Shown: in pieces, positions 47,121 to 56,995 of the stretch
How positions within the stretch are numbered: position 1 is the first letter of the stretch
Layout of the letters: each line of letters opens with the position of its first letter
Source: Limnohabitans sp. Rim11
Lineage (GTDB): Bacteria; Pseudomonadota; Gammaproteobacteria; Burkholderiales; Burkholderiaceae_C
Length of the DNA stretch: 64,000 bases
Direction: 5' to 3'
Assembly (NCBI RefSeq): GCF_001269365.1
Contig: NZ_CXOM01000002.1
Coordinates: forward strand, 194,001 to 258,000
Position numbers and translations under genes: made by a program
Notes under the pieces: model-generated
Databases searched by the model: none
What the model saw: the letters and a program-made list of their open reading frames with translations, nothing else
Told to the model about the DNA's origin: nothing

Positions 47121-47984
47121 ATGACTTTCAAACCTAAATACGTCACTTGCAGTCTTTACTTTGCAATAGCTTCAACTCTTGCCTTATTGCTAAGCGCCTG
47201 CGGCGGCGGCGGCGGATTTCCCCCCACCATTACCGGCGTTAAGCCGCAGTCATTGATGTTCGGCAAGACGGCCACCATTTATTTGGGCGGCAAAGACTTG
47301 CGGTCTTCTTTGGTGGTTGAATCTAACGGCGCCTGCATTAACCCCAGTTTTGCGTCAAACAGTACCACAGACACTTTGGTTCTGAACTGCTTGGTAAAGC
47401 AAGCGGGTGACTTTGTGCTAACCGTTAAATCAGATACAGGGGCTGTGGTTTATACCGGCACGCTGACCGTGCCCAACCCGCAAGTCGTGTTGGTGGTGGC
47501 CGAGGGCCAAGTTAATTTAGGCAACATCGTTGTAGAGCTAGACCCCGTGGCTGCACCCATTACGGTAAACAACTTCTTGAACTACGCCAACAATGGTTTT
47601 TACCGCAGCACATTGTTTCACCGCGTTATTTCTGGGTTCATGATTCAAGGCGGTGGCTTTACCACGGGCATGGTGAAGAAGACTGGCCAAGGCGCGCCCA
47701 TTGTGTCTGAAAGCAAGAATGGTTTGTCAAATGTGCGCGGCAGCATTGCCATGGCGCGCCTGGATGACAAAGACTCTGCCACGTCAGAGTTTTACATTAA
47801 CCATGTGGACAATTTGTATTTAGATTACAGCGCCGCCAGTGCAGGCTACACCGTGTTTGGCAAGGTGGTGCAGGGCATGGAAGTGGTGGACACCATTGCT
47901 GGCAAAGCCACAGGGTTTTTCAATGGCTATGCCAACGTGCCGCTTGCAGATGTCACCATTACGGGTGCGTTGCAGGTTAAATAA
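47121..47984 (+). CDS. Lipoprotein with cyclophilin-type peptidyl-prolyl isomerase domain
   Basis: 287-aa lipoprotein with lipobox LSACGGGGG near residue 27. Residues about 35-115 look like an IPT/TIG-type beta sandwich (ITGVKPQSLMFGKTATIYLGG). Residues 125-285 form a cyclophilin domain with APITVNNFLNYANNGFYRST, LFHRVISGFMIQGGGF and VRGSIAMARL, the PPIase active-site pattern. It could fold surface or periplasmic proteins, perhaps the secreted cargo nearby. It is convergent with the PKD lipoprotein gene. Confidence 0.85.
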   Translation: MTFKPKYVTCSLYFAIASTLALLLSACGGGGGFPPTITGVKPQSLMFGKTATIYLGGKDLRSSLVVESNGACINPSFASNSTTDTLVLNCLVKQAGDFVLTVKSDTGAVVYTGTLTVPNPQVVLVVAEGQVNLGNIVVELDPVAAPITVNNFLNYANNGFYRSTLFHRVISGFMIQGGGFTTGMVKKTGQGAPIVSESKNGLSNVRGSIAMARLDDKDSATSEFYINHVDNLYLDYSAASAGYTVFGKVVQGMEVVDTIAGKATGFFNGYANVPLADVTITGALQVK

Positions 47985-47985
47985 T

Positions 47986-49587
47986 TTACAGCGTTCTTGT
48001 GATGGTGAAAGTTGCGGGGTTGCTGTCAGCTTTGCCATCATTTATGATGAGTAGAACCACATACACACCCACCACATCGGGTATCACTGAAATTGTTGCA
48101 GTGGTTGAAGACGCTGTCACCACTGTTGAGGTACTTGCAGTTGGTTTTGAAACCAAGTACCAACGGTAGTAAAGCGTGTCGCTGTTGGCATCGGTACCAG
48201 AACCTGTCAGCGTTACAGCAGTTGCAGTGGTGACGCTAACGGAGGTACCTGCGGTGGCAACAGGTGGTGAGTTGGCTGTGGTAGATGCCGTGACACGCGT
48301 CAGCGATTGATTGGCGCTGCTCGCTTTACTGTCATTGACCACCAAACTGGCCACGTATACACCTTCTACGTCCGCTGTAAAGGTAGGTTGGGAAGCTGTG
48401 TCAGAAGACAAACTGGCTGAGCTGCCAGAGGGTACATTCAATGACCATTTGTAGGTGAGCGTGTCTAGCTTGTCCTGATCGGTACTACCCGTGCCATTCA
48501 AAGTCACCACAGCACTGACCAATACATTTTGATCAGCACCTGCTGCGGCCACAGGCACATTGTTTGTGTCAGACACAGTGACGGTAATGGCGTCAGCAGT
48601 ACTAGAAAGCTTGCCATCCGAAACAGTCAGCGTTAGTACATAGGTGCCCACCACGGTAGGTGTAAAGCTAGGCTTGGGTGACGTAGAAGTATCGGTATAC
48701 CCTGTAGCAACCAGAGTGGGTGCTGTGGTGCTTGGGTAAGACATCCAACTCCACTTGTAGGTTAGTGTATCGAAGTCTGGGTCTAAGCTGCTGGTGCCAT
48801 CCAAAGTGACCGCTGTATTCTTGGTGACGTTCTTGTCTTCACCGGCATTTGCAGTGGGTGCACGGTTTTCTCGGGTGGCAGTGACAATGACGGAGCTGGG
48901 CAGGCTGTCTACACTGCCGTCGTTCACAACCAATTGCACCACATAGTCACCCGCCACATCAGCAATGAAGGTAGGACGTGCTTTGGTATCACCCACCAGC
49001 GCTGCACTGCTGCCCGTAGGCTTCTGCATGAGGGTCCATTTGTAGAAAATTTGGTTGTTGTCTGCGTCAGTACTGTAGGTGCCGTCTAAAGTTACCGTGC
49101 TGGTTGCACCGTACACCACAGTTTGTTTGGTACCTGCATTGGCAACAGGCGCACTGTTTGAAATGCTGGCTGTCACGGTAACAACCGACGGCGCTACGCT
49201 GTCTAATTTGCCATCGTTAACAATCAGACTGACCTTGTAGACACCCACCACGTCGGCTGTAAATGTTGGCTTGGGATCTGTGGTGCTAGACAGCTCGGCC
49301 ACACTGCCAGCAGGCTTTTGGGTCAAGAACCATTTGAAGGTGAGCGTGTCGCCATTGCCATCGGTACTGCCTGTGCCGTTCAACGTGACCACCTTAGAAG
49401 CCACACCGCCGGCATAACCCAAAGTAATGTTTTGAGTAATGCCCGCATTGGCCACTGGCGCTACATTGGGTGCAGCAGAAGGCCGAGCCGCCTCAACCAA
49501 CACCCCAAGCGCCGCACCGCCACCGCCGCCGCAGGCAACCAACAAACTGGATAAGCAAAGTGCGCCGAGGGTTTTGATGAGTTTCAT
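47986..49587 (-). CDS. Lipoprotein with five PKD-type repeats
   Basis: 533-aa surface or periplasmic lipoprotein with lipobox LVACGGGGG near residue 17. It is followed by about five repeats of roughly 95 residues, each starting (P)VANAG or similar, with LDGTxSxDxDxDxLTYKW and a VNDGKxxS ending, the PKD/REJ immunoglobulin-like fold. Such arrays act as spacers or carbohydrate- and protein-binding modules. No catalytic domain is present. It is 5 bp downstream of another lipoprotein gene. Confidence 0.85.
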   Translation of the reverse strand: MKLIKTLGALCLSSLLVACGGGGGAALGVLVEAARPSAAPNVAPVANAGITQNITLGYAGGVASKVVTLNGTGSTDGNGDTLTFKWFLTQKPAGSVAELSSTTDPKPTFTADVVGVYKVSLIVNDGKLDSVAPSVVTVTASISNSAPVANAGTKQTVVYGATSTVTLDGTYSTDADNNQIFYKWTLMQKPTGSSAALVGDTKARPTFIADVAGDYVVQLVVNDGSVDSLPSSVIVTATRENRAPTANAGEDKNVTKNTAVTLDGTSSLDPDFDTLTYKWSWMSYPSTTAPTLVATGYTDTSTSPKPSFTPTVVGTYVLTLTVSDGKLSSTADAITVTVSDTNNVPVAAAGADQNVLVSAVVTLNGTGSTDQDKLDTLTYKWSLNVPSGSSASLSSDTASQPTFTADVEGVYVASLVVNDSKASSANQSLTRVTASTTANSPPVATAGTSVSVTTATAVTLTGSGTDANSDTLYYRWYLVSKPTASTSTVVTASSTTATISVIPDVVGVYVVLLIINDGKADSNPATFTITRTL

Positions 49588-49592
49588 GGCAA

Positions 49593-49991
49593 TTATTTAC
49601 AGGTGGGGCTGGTAATGTTGATGGTCTCTGGATATTTTAGGCCAGTGTTGTTGTGCAAATCGTAGGCCGCGCCTACGAGGCCGCCAACCAACACATTGCC
49701 CGCAAAATTCCAGCTAGGCAGCGCCGGTGCGTTCACCGTGAATTGGGGGAAATAATTGACCTTGCAGGTAATTTCTAAGTCGCCGTAGTCGTTTTTAACC
49801 TGCACATTACCAGGCGCCTTAAAGGTCCAACGGCCTCGGGCGTTTTCTGCCACGCACTGCGCCCGAACGGGCTTGTCATAGCACTGAATGTTGACCGCTA
49901 CATCTTGTGAATCTTCGTCCAGCATACTGGCGCAGCCCGACAAGACGCCAACAAGGGTCATTGCCAAGGCGAGTTTGCTGAGTGAATTCAT
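49593..49991 (-). CDS. Putative lipoprotein, family unknown
   Basis: 132-aa lipoprotein. The start MNSLSKLALAMTLVGVLSGC gives a signal peptide and lipobox with Cys at residue 20. An upstream in-frame extension is possible but would hide the signal. The mature part has several Cys (QCYDKPVRAQCVAE, ITCKVNYFP, TSPTCK), possibly disulphides, and a Gly-rich hydrophobic stretch GNVLVGGLVGAAYDL. It resembles small periplasmic proteins of unknown function. It precedes the PKD lipoprotein gene. Confidence 0.75.
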   Translation of the reverse strand: MNSLSKLALAMTLVGVLSGCASMLDEDSQDVAVNIQCYDKPVRAQCVAENARGRWTFKAPGNVQVKNDYGDLEITCKVNYFPQFTVNAPALPSWNFAGNVLVGGLVGAAYDLHNNTGLKYPETINITSPTCK

Positions 49992-50213
49992 GGTTTTCTG
50001 CCGGTACTGGTTTGTAGGTTGACGCTCAGTAGATCGACAGATGGGGGGATAACTTGAGGGTAGCTTTAGAAATAGGGCTGAGACAGCTTTCTCTAAAGGC
50101 TTGATGGCTTCTTGTGGGGGACGGTGGTGCAAAGACAAAACCCCCAGCTCTGTGTTGACCTGAGGGTGGTTGGGTGTCTAGAGATTATTCAATGCTGTTC
50201 GCGCAGCGCTAAC

Positions 50214-50396
50214 TTAAAACACCCAGAGTAAGGTGCTGCCCTGCATCTCAGGCTTAGCAAGGCCGACGACCTCGATGACTGTTGCATCAGATCCGATGTG
50301 CAGATAAGCGCCCTCATCCAAAGGAATCCATCTGATGGACTCCGCTTGGATTTGGGCCAGTTCTTCCCAGAAGTCAGCTTCAATAGATCTGTTCAT
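50214..50396 (-). CDS. 60-residue protein of unknown function, intact copy
   Basis: 60-aa protein, not recognised. It starts MNRSIEADFWEELAQIQAES and continues with IRWIPLDEGAYLHIGSDATV, then IEVVGLAKPEMQGSTLLWVF. It is acidic, probably alpha then beta, with no signal peptide or Cys. It follows the methyltransferase stop by 6 bp, and the same order is repeated at 62483-62692. A further remnant lies at 45558-45707. Strict linkage with the methyltransferase suggests a functional partner. Confidence 0.8.
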   Translation of the reverse strand: MNRSIEADFWEELAQIQAESIRWIPLDEGAYLHIGSDATVIEVVGLAKPEMQGSTLLWVF

Positions 50397-50402
50397 TTCT
50401 TA

Positions 50403-51938
50403 TCAAGCTATCTGTAGTGCCTTCAAGATAGGCAGCACCTTCTCTGCAAAGGATTGAGCCTGTGAAGTCAGCTCTGCAATATTCTCTTCTGGGGTCTCTA
50501 GAGTCTTACCTTCTTTGACTAACTTTTGGCTCTGGCTTGCCAACAAATGCCATACCGCTTGTGCCCATTCTGCCGGCTGTTTCTTACCCTGTGCAACGCT
50601 CACTAGGAAAAGCTGTTGGAACCGATTGAGTGTGAAACCTCCACCAGTCACCGGACTGGCTAGGTAGTTCAACTCGTTACTGCCCCGCGCTTTTTGGCAA
50701 AGGTGGGCGTTGAGTTTGTCTGTTTGTTTCTTAGTTTTGATAATGACGTTGTCATCTTGAACCAAACCAATATGGCCTGCTCCTGACAGCAACATAACAG
50801 CTTCTGTAACCTGACTGAAGTTTATACCTTCGGCGCTGATCGCTTGTTCAATTTGCCCAAGCGTTTTAACTTTGTGGTCTGCCAATACATCCAAAATGGG
50901 TGCGTAAACAGACTCTGTCAAAGTGGCTTCACCTAAAGCACCAGCAACTTTCAGACTGACATCCGATCTAGGTGTTGTCAAGATCACCCTTTGCGCTCGC
51001 AGTGCCTCTGCTTGTTCGAGTGCAGACATCTTGCGCGCACCCTTAATCCAGTAGTCTTTGCGAAACTGTTGGTTGACCATGAAGTCACGCGTAGTCTCGC
51101 GAAATATAGGGTCTGGAATTTCTTTTAAGAAAGCTTGCTGCTCAGCAGTCAGGTTAATGACTTCAACCGCATCCAGATAGTTGGCAGAACACGCAAACTG
51201 AACTTTTGCGCCCTCTAGCCACTTGGCCATAGTTGCAAAGTGCATAGGATGCCAATCTCGATTGAAGTACTCGTGCGCTAAATAGTGGCGGTTGTGCTCC
51301 TTCATCTTTGTAAGCCTGTCACCCACCAGCGGATTGGCTCTGCTAAACGCAGGGTTTGTAGCCAACATCTTCTCTGCAAACTCAAGCGCGCCATCAATGC
51401 GGCTGACAATCCCTCGGCCTTCAGAGCCCAGAATTTCTGCATGTTCTGTCATCAGGTGGCGCATAGGTGCAAAGGCAGCCCAACCTGGGAGCGTGTTGTA
51501 GCTGATGTAAAGAACACCACCTACTTTGAGTTTCTTGCGAATGAAGTCAACAATAACTTGGCGGTTCTCATCAGAGATCCAACTCCAAATACCGTGTAAG
51601 CCAATGTAGTCAAAGTCTGGCAAATCAGGGCGATTGCAGAACTCATCAAATGCTTCGTCGTACAGCTTTGCACCTGTCCCAGAAGCTACAGCCAACTCTT
51701 GTGCAAAGCCAGCTTGGCTGGGGTTGAAGTCTGTACCATGCCACTGCGCTACAGAGGCGGCTGCGTGGATGTTAGCCGACATGCCTTGACCAAAACCTAG
51801 CTCACAGGCAGCGCCCACCTCGGGAAACACTAAGCCTTGGTTGATGAATGCCAGCTTGACGCGCTGTGGGTTCAACTCAGAGTAGTAACCAAACGTATAA
51901 CCAATGTCGGCTACGTAGCCAGCGGTCCAGTCGCTCAT
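50403..51938 (-). CDS. Class I SAM methyltransferase with regulatory domain, PKMT-like
   Basis: 511-aa methyltransferase. SAM motif I CELGFGQGMS is near residue 46, and HGTDFNPSQ near 67 is motif II. GLHGIWSWISDENR near 114 and KVGGVLYISYNTLPGW near 137 are the core. The region ETTRDFMVNQQFRKDYWIKG near 281 resembles PF10119, the methyltransferase regulatory domain. Rickettsial PKMT1/2 enzymes of this architecture methylate lysines of outer-membrane OmpB. It follows the S-layer-like gene, so that protein is a plausible substrate; this is inference. Confidence 0.82.
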   Translation of the reverse strand: MSDWTAGYVADIGYTFGYYSELNPQRVKLAFINQGLVFPEVGAACELGFGQGMSANIHAAASVAQWHGTDFNPSQAGFAQELAVASGTGAKLYDEAFDEFCNRPDLPDFDYIGLHGIWSWISDENRQVIVDFIRKKLKVGGVLYISYNTLPGWAAFAPMRHLMTEHAEILGSEGRGIVSRIDGALEFAEKMLATNPAFSRANPLVGDRLTKMKEHNRHYLAHEYFNRDWHPMHFATMAKWLEGAKVQFACSANYLDAVEVINLTAEQQAFLKEIPDPIFRETTRDFMVNQQFRKDYWIKGARKMSALEQAEALRAQRVILTTPRSDVSLKVAGALGEATLTESVYAPILDVLADHKVKTLGQIEQAISAEGINFSQVTEAVMLLSGAGHIGLVQDDNVIIKTKKQTDKLNAHLCQKARGSNELNYLASPVTGGGFTLNRFQQLFLVSVAQGKKQPAEWAQAVWHLLASQSQKLVKEGKTLETPEENIAELTSQAQSFAEKVLPILKALQIA

Positions 51939-51970
51939 TTCTCGTCCTTTTGGTTCTTGATGTCTGTGAA

Positions 51971-52014
51971 GGTTTTTTCTAAATGCACTATGGTCAATGC
52001 ACTAAGAAAAAACC
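51971..52014. repeat. Imperfect inverted repeat
   Basis: GGTTTTTTCTAAATGCA (51971-51987) faces TGCACTAAGAAAAAACC (51998-52014) with two mismatches and a 10-nt loop. It overlaps the T-tract of the adjacent terminator, and the two hairpins may be alternative structures. Confidence 0.6.
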
Positions 52015-52039
52015 CCACCCCCTTTTGAGGGATGGGGTT
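52007..52039 (-). terminator. Rho-independent terminator after the S-layer-like gene
   Basis: Read on the minus strand, AACCCCATCCCT pairs with AGGGGGTGGGGTT around a CAAA loop and is followed by TTTTTTC. It lies 50 bp after the S-layer-like stop and about 70 bp before the methyltransferase start, which suggests partial uncoupling of the two. Confidence 0.8.
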
Positions 52040-52088
52040 GGAGGTTTCGTAAACTCTCACCTTTCGGCTTGAGCTTCCATCTGGAAAA

Positions 52089-54914
52089 TTAAGCCAGAGT
52101 GATGATTGAAGTTGCGTGTGTAGCTGTTGACAAATCAACAATACCAGACAACTTAACTACAAAGTCAGCACCGTTCACAAACGAAGTGGATGCAGAGTTG
52201 TCAACAACAATATACGTGTCACCACTGTAATTGAAGTAGCTAACAATCGCACCACCAGCATCTGCCGTGGCTTGAAAGTCTGCGAAGGTAAGCAAAGTCA
52301 AAGCTGTTGTGCCGTTACCAACTGATGCAGCATTTAAGTAGTCTTGGAATACTGCAGTACCAGCCAATGTGGCTACTTTGCTCATTGTTGCCAGATCACG
52401 CCAAGCAACTGTATCAACAGCAGCCAAATTGATAGTCATGGTTGCATGAGCGTCAGTGATGGTTGAGTAAGTGTTAGCGTTAGCGGTCAGTGCTGAGAAA
52501 GTTACTGCATCAGCGCCTGTGCCCAATGTCAATACGTTCATGCCACCGCCAACTGACACAGTGTCAACACCAGTACCGCCTGTGTATGTGTTATTGCCAG
52601 TTGTTGCAGTGAATGCATTAGTGCCGTTGCCAAAGTTAATGACGTTGTTACCACCTAAAGCGGTTGTGAATGTGTCTGCACCAGCACCACCAGTAATGGT
52701 GTTAGCACCAGTAGTTGCACCTATTACAACGTTGGTACCATCGCCAAGCGTCACGACGTTAGCCTTGCCAGCAGTGCTGAGAGTGACGTTGTCATTACCA
52801 GAGCCACCGATGTAGGTCACTGCAGCTGTAGCGGCTGTACCTAAATTAACTGTATTGGTGTTAGCTACTGAACCTTTAATTGTTGCCGCCGCCGCCAAGT
52901 TGCCAGATGACCAAGCAAAACCTGCTGCTGTCATGCCAGAAGCATCAACAGATGTCAGAGCAGTGCTTGCAGCAGTCAGCAGCAAATTCATTCCGCCTGT
53001 GCCTGTGACATTAATGGTAGTTGCGTCAGCATCTGTCACAGTAAGTGTTTGAAGTGTGGTTACGTGACCAGCAGTTCCGGTGTCCACCAAGGAAATGTTG
53101 ACAGTCTCAACTCCAGCAACAGAAACTGAGTTTGTTACGCTAGCTCCAGAACTGAGGGTAAGGTTAAATACATCGCTTGAACCGGTAGCGTTTAGCAATG
53201 TGACAGTTTCAACATGACCTGTAGCACCTGTTAAGGTCAAGCCAACACCTGCACCCACATTTGTGAATGAAGAGTCGCCGGTGATTGCGCCAGCGGCCAA
53301 TGCTGTAAAACCATTCGCATCAAATGCGCCGGAAGCACTTGCACCCATTTGCAGAATTTCAAAGTTGATATTCTTGGTTGGGTTAGTGGCATATGACGCC
53401 GCATTTACAACAAGTACGTCGGCTGAACCAGCACCACCGTCGATAACTTTAGTAGAAACTCCACCGATAGTCACAGTGTCAACACCTGAACCACCTTCAT
53501 AGGTAGTTTGTGTAGAGGTCAGTGTGATGGTGTTGCTTCCTGTAGATGCCGATGCATTGATGTCGGTAACGCTTGCTTGAGTCAAAGTAGCGTTCAAGCC
53601 AGCAGCGCCTGACACAGCAACAGTAGCAAGAGTCGTCATGCCCGTTGCAGATGTCAATGTTAGGGTTTTTGAACCAGACACGTTCAATGCTGTTGCATCA
53701 ACTGCTGCAATTTGTGCAATAGTTGAGTTAGCAGTATCGGTAATTACGTTCAAGGTTTTGTAACCAGCACCAGCTCCAGCGGTAGAGTCAGTGATTGTGT
53801 TTGCTCCGCTCAGGCCGTTCACATTTAATGTGAGTGTCGTATTGACTGGAGTTGTTAAGCCAGTAGTGATTCCCAATGTACCTGCAGTGCCTGACAGGTT
53901 AACTGTAGTCAATGCATTTGAAGAAATTGTAGAGTCGCCATAGTTGTTCAGGGTAACAGTAGCGAGCGTACCAGCAACCGTTGCTGCAGTAGAGGCAATT
54001 GCAGTTGCATCTTTAATCGTAACAGCACCATTGACTACACCACTGAGGGCAGCCTTTGCAGCCACTGCTGCAGTTGAAATGTTGCCATTTGTAGTTGCGC
54101 CAGTATCTTTAACTTCTGCAACTGCAGTAACAGCAGCAGCAGCAGTAACAGCAGCAGACTGAGTTACGGAAGTGCTAGTAGTGGCTGCACCACCATTAAC
54201 AGCTACTGCACCACCAGTGATAGTGATTAATGCATCGGCAGTTGTTGATGTGATATTTTGCGTTACTGCTGAGCTAGTACCGCCATTAACAGTAATGATA
54301 CCGCCTGTTCCTGTAGCCACATAGGCTGCTGTCGCTGTCACATCGATCTTGCCTGTAGGAGCTTTTGTAGCGCCAACTGTAATAGTTCCAGTAGAGGCTG
54401 TGATTCCTTTAGAAACAAGAGTTACGTCTGTACCGCCATTAATTGCGGTTACAGCAGCAGCTTGCGCGCTATCAGTTGCATCAATTGCGCCAATTGAACC
54501 TGACAATGTCAAACCACCAGCACCAGTAACTTTTTGGCTGAGGCCGCCTGTGACGGAAACTGCACCTGTGTCAGATGTAGTAATTGCCGTTGTAGTTGCA
54601 CCAGTAATTGTTGAGCCACCTACACCAGCAGTTCTTAGTGTAGTAAGGCCAGTCCAAGATGAAAAGTCTCCAGCAACTGTAGCGCCAGAGGTAACGTTAG
54701 CAATTTCGATATTTGATACTGTTGCGCCAGCAGGAACTGTGAAAGCACCAACTTGAACAATATTCAAGGCATCTTGACCTGCGCCGCCATCCAAACCATC
54801 CAACGCTGTGAAAGTTGCAGCTCCTAAAGCACCTTTAGTCGCGTCAAAAGTATCACCTTTGGCCGTGCCTTTGAAATCGAGACCAGCATCAATACCAGTA
54901 GTGAGCGACCTAAG
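52089..54914 (-). pseudogene. N-terminally truncated S-layer/RTX-like T1SS cargo protein
   Basis: Open frame of about 941 residues without a credible start; the first codons (LTTGIDAGLDFKGTAKGDTF) match the interior of secreted S-layer-like proteins after their N-terminal helical domain. The body is Thr/Ala/Val-rich beta-solenoid sequence. Near the C-terminus are RTX-like GGSGNDNV and TGGAGADTF repeats, and the last residues are typical of a T1SS signal. Lysines outnumber arginines several-fold. The frame ends upstream at a stop (54915-54917), the apparent edge of an integrated element. Confidence 0.8.
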
Positions 54915-55119
54915 TCACGCTTTTATAAAGTGTTGATTTAAAAGCATAATTGCTACTAATAAGCGCATATTTGCAATTTACCCAAAATATACCCACAGTA
55001 CTCACGCCAAACTTCAGCGCCCGCAAGCTGGGCAAACCAGAAATCCGTATGGTGACAGTGACTTAATTGGGTTGGGCATTTTCGGACACCCAAATCAGAC
55101 CCAGCGCGTACCGACTGCC

Positions 55120-55473
55120 TCAATCTTCTTTGACTGGTAACAGGGCTGCAATGCCGGTTCGGCGATCTTTACGCCGTTTGCTGACATCCTGAAGATCATC
55201 TACGGCCTTGGCTACAGCAAGCATGGATACTTTAATCGGCACTGCGTCAATCTCTGACAAGTCAACTTCGATGCCCGCTTCTCTGAACAAACGGATTGCC
55301 TTGCTCAGGTACTCAGCCCTTGCAGACATCTCTAGCGTCTCGATTCTGGCAACCGTAGTTTTCGCTACGCCCATCAGATCAGCGAATTCACCCTGATTCC
55401 AGCCAGCAGCGGCTCTTGCGGTGCGTAAAGCGACCACAATTTTCCCACTTTCAAGCAATTCTGTATTTGACAT
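55120..55473 (-). CDS. XRE-family HTH regulator/antitoxin-like protein
   Basis: 117-aa DNA-binding protein. The HTH is ALRTARAAAGWNQGEFADLMGVAKTTVARIE around residues 16-46. The C-terminal half is helical (DLSEIDAVPIKVSMLAVAKAV) with a basic stretch SKRRKDRRTG. It is divergent from the integrase with a 64-bp intergenic region, so it may repress the integrase or the element. No partner toxin gene is next to it. Confidence 0.75.
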   Translation of the reverse strand: MSNTELLESGKIVVALRTARAAAGWNQGEFADLMGVAKTTVARIETLEMSARAEYLSKAIRLFREAGIEVDLSEIDAVPIKVSMLAVAKAVDDLQDVSKRRKDRRTGIAALLPVKED

Positions 55474-55537
55474 TATTTGCAGTTCTGCTATTATTAGTCA
55501 CATTAACGGTTGCAACTGATATTGTTAGAGGTGTGAA

Positions 55538-56746
55538 ATGCCCATCATTAACTTAAACCAACAGACCATCAAAACCCTGACATGCCCCTCTGGCAGCAAG
55601 AAGATCGTCTACTTTGACTCAACCTGCAAGGGACTTTTTTTGGAAGTCCGTGAATCAGGCGGTCGTACTTATTATCTGCGTTTTACAGATGAGCGCGGGA
55701 AAAGCCGCCAACTTAAATTGGGGGATGCTCGTGACATAACGCTTGGTCAAGCAAAGCAACAGGCGGACAAGAAGCGCAACGAAATAGCTATGGGACACGA
55801 CCCAAGGGCGGCGAAGGCGAACCTTAAGAAGATTCCAACTGTTTCAGAATTTATCCACAAGGTGTACCTGCCCTACGTTGAAGGGTACAAAAAGAGCTGG
55901 AAATGCGATCGTGGCTTGTTAAAAAACCATGTTGAACCTGTATGGGGGAAACGCTACCTTGACCAGATCACAAAAAGTGACCTGATTACGCTCTTGGCGA
56001 ACCACCGCAAAACACATGCACCAGGAAGTTGTAACCGCCTGACAATTTTGCTGCGCTACTTATTCAGTACCGCCATCAAAAATGGCGATGTGGGTATTAC
56101 AAAAAACCCAATGGGGGGCCATCCGCTGATGAAGGAAGACAACAAGCAAGAACGCTTCCTGACCAGTGAAGAAGCTGAGGTCTTGTATGAACAGTTGAAG
56201 CTATCTGACAACACCATGCTTCAGTACATCGTGCCAATGTTGATATTGACGGGCGCCAGAAAGCGTGAAGTTCTTGATGCTCGTTGGGAAGATTTTGACT
56301 TTGAGCGCCGTTCATGGCGCATCCACACAACGAAGCTAGGACGTCCACGTCATGTCCCATTGAGCGATGGTGCAGTTTCACTACTGCATTCAATGAAAAG
56401 GTTTGATGATTGTCCTTGGGCATTTCCAAACCCAAAAACATTCAAGCCCTATGTTTCTATTTTTTATTCTTGGAACACAGCACGAAAAGCGGCTGGCTTG
56501 AAGGACGTTCGCATGCATGACCTACGGCACAGTTTTGCGTCATTTTTGGTCAATTCAGGTCGTACGCTTTATGAGGTTCAGCAACTTCTGGGGCATACCC
56601 AAATCAAGACTACAGCCCGTTACAGCCATCTCTCACAGGACACATTGCTGGATGCCTCTAATGCTGTTACCCGCGCTGTAGGACATCTTTTCGCACCAAC
56701 ACTCGTCTCGCCACAGAGTGCTGGATTGTTACCAATGGCGCAATAA
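55538..56746 (+). CDS. Tyrosine recombinase/integrase
   Basis: Site-specific integrase of 402 aa. The N-terminal DUF4102-like arm-binding part (IKTLTCPSGSKKIVYFDSTC) is followed by a core-binding region and the catalytic domain. The catalytic residues are Arg in TGARKREVLDARW near 240, HDLRHSFASF near 325 and the Tyr in TTARYSHLSQ. The family directs integration of genomic islands, often into the ends of genes. It faces away from the truncated S-layer-like gene. Confidence 0.9.
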   Translation: MPIINLNQQTIKTLTCPSGSKKIVYFDSTCKGLFLEVRESGGRTYYLRFTDERGKSRQLKLGDARDITLGQAKQQADKKRNEIAMGHDPRAAKANLKKIPTVSEFIHKVYLPYVEGYKKSWKCDRGLLKNHVEPVWGKRYLDQITKSDLITLLANHRKTHAPGSCNRLTILLRYLFSTAIKNGDVGITKNPMGGHPLMKEDNKQERFLTSEEAEVLYEQLKLSDNTMLQYIVPMLILTGARKREVLDARWEDFDFERRSWRIHTTKLGRPRHVPLSDGAVSLLHSMKRFDDCPWAFPNPKTFKPYVSIFYSWNTARKAAGLKDVRMHDLRHSFASFLVNSGRTLYEVQQLLGHTQIKTTARYSHLSQDTLLDASNAVTRAVGHLFAPTLVSPQSAGLLPMAQ

Positions 56747-56755
56747 AGGAATGTT

Positions 56756-56995
56756 ATGCAAGCTAATTTTGAAGACGAGTTCGAAGGTAATGTGATTTAC
56801 TTAGACGGCGATGAAACCAACCACGAAGAGGGCAATGTAGTTAATGAACTTAACTTCCACTGCATGATCAGCTTCACTGATTATGAACAGCTTGTCCTGG
56901 CTATGGATACCATGTCCGATAGAAATTCTAGCCTCGAGGCTGAACTGGCTGCAGCTAAAAAGAAAATAGCTGAATTAGAGAACAACCACCGCTAG
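56756..56995 (+). CDS. Hypothetical acidic coiled-coil protein
   Basis: 79-aa protein, not recognised. The first half is very acidic (NFEDEFEGNVIYLDGDETNHEEG). The C-terminal part, EAELAAAKKKIAELENNHR, is a short coiled coil. AAAGGA precedes the ATG. It is 9 bp downstream of the integrase gene, so it may be co-transcribed, and its stop overlaps the end of a minus-strand gene. Confidence 0.6.
   Translation: MQANFEDEFEGNVIYLDGDETNHEEGNVVNELNFHCMISFTDYEQLVLAMDTMSDRNSSLEAELAAAKKKIAELENNHR

Noticed and set aside
47986-49587. Direct repeats suggestive of a tandem array or CRISPR-like structure
   Set aside because: The periodicity is that of protein-coding PKD repeats of about 95 codons, not short DNA repeats with spacers.
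52471-54756. Several Ala/Val/Pro-rich open frames on the plus strand opposite the S-layer-like gene
   Set aside because: They mirror the Thr/Ala/Gly-rich repeats of the minus-strand protein and have no start signals.
54900-55120. tRNA gene as integration target at the left end of the island
   Set aside because: No cloverleaf, anticodon arm or TTCGA-type loop could be found in this stretch.
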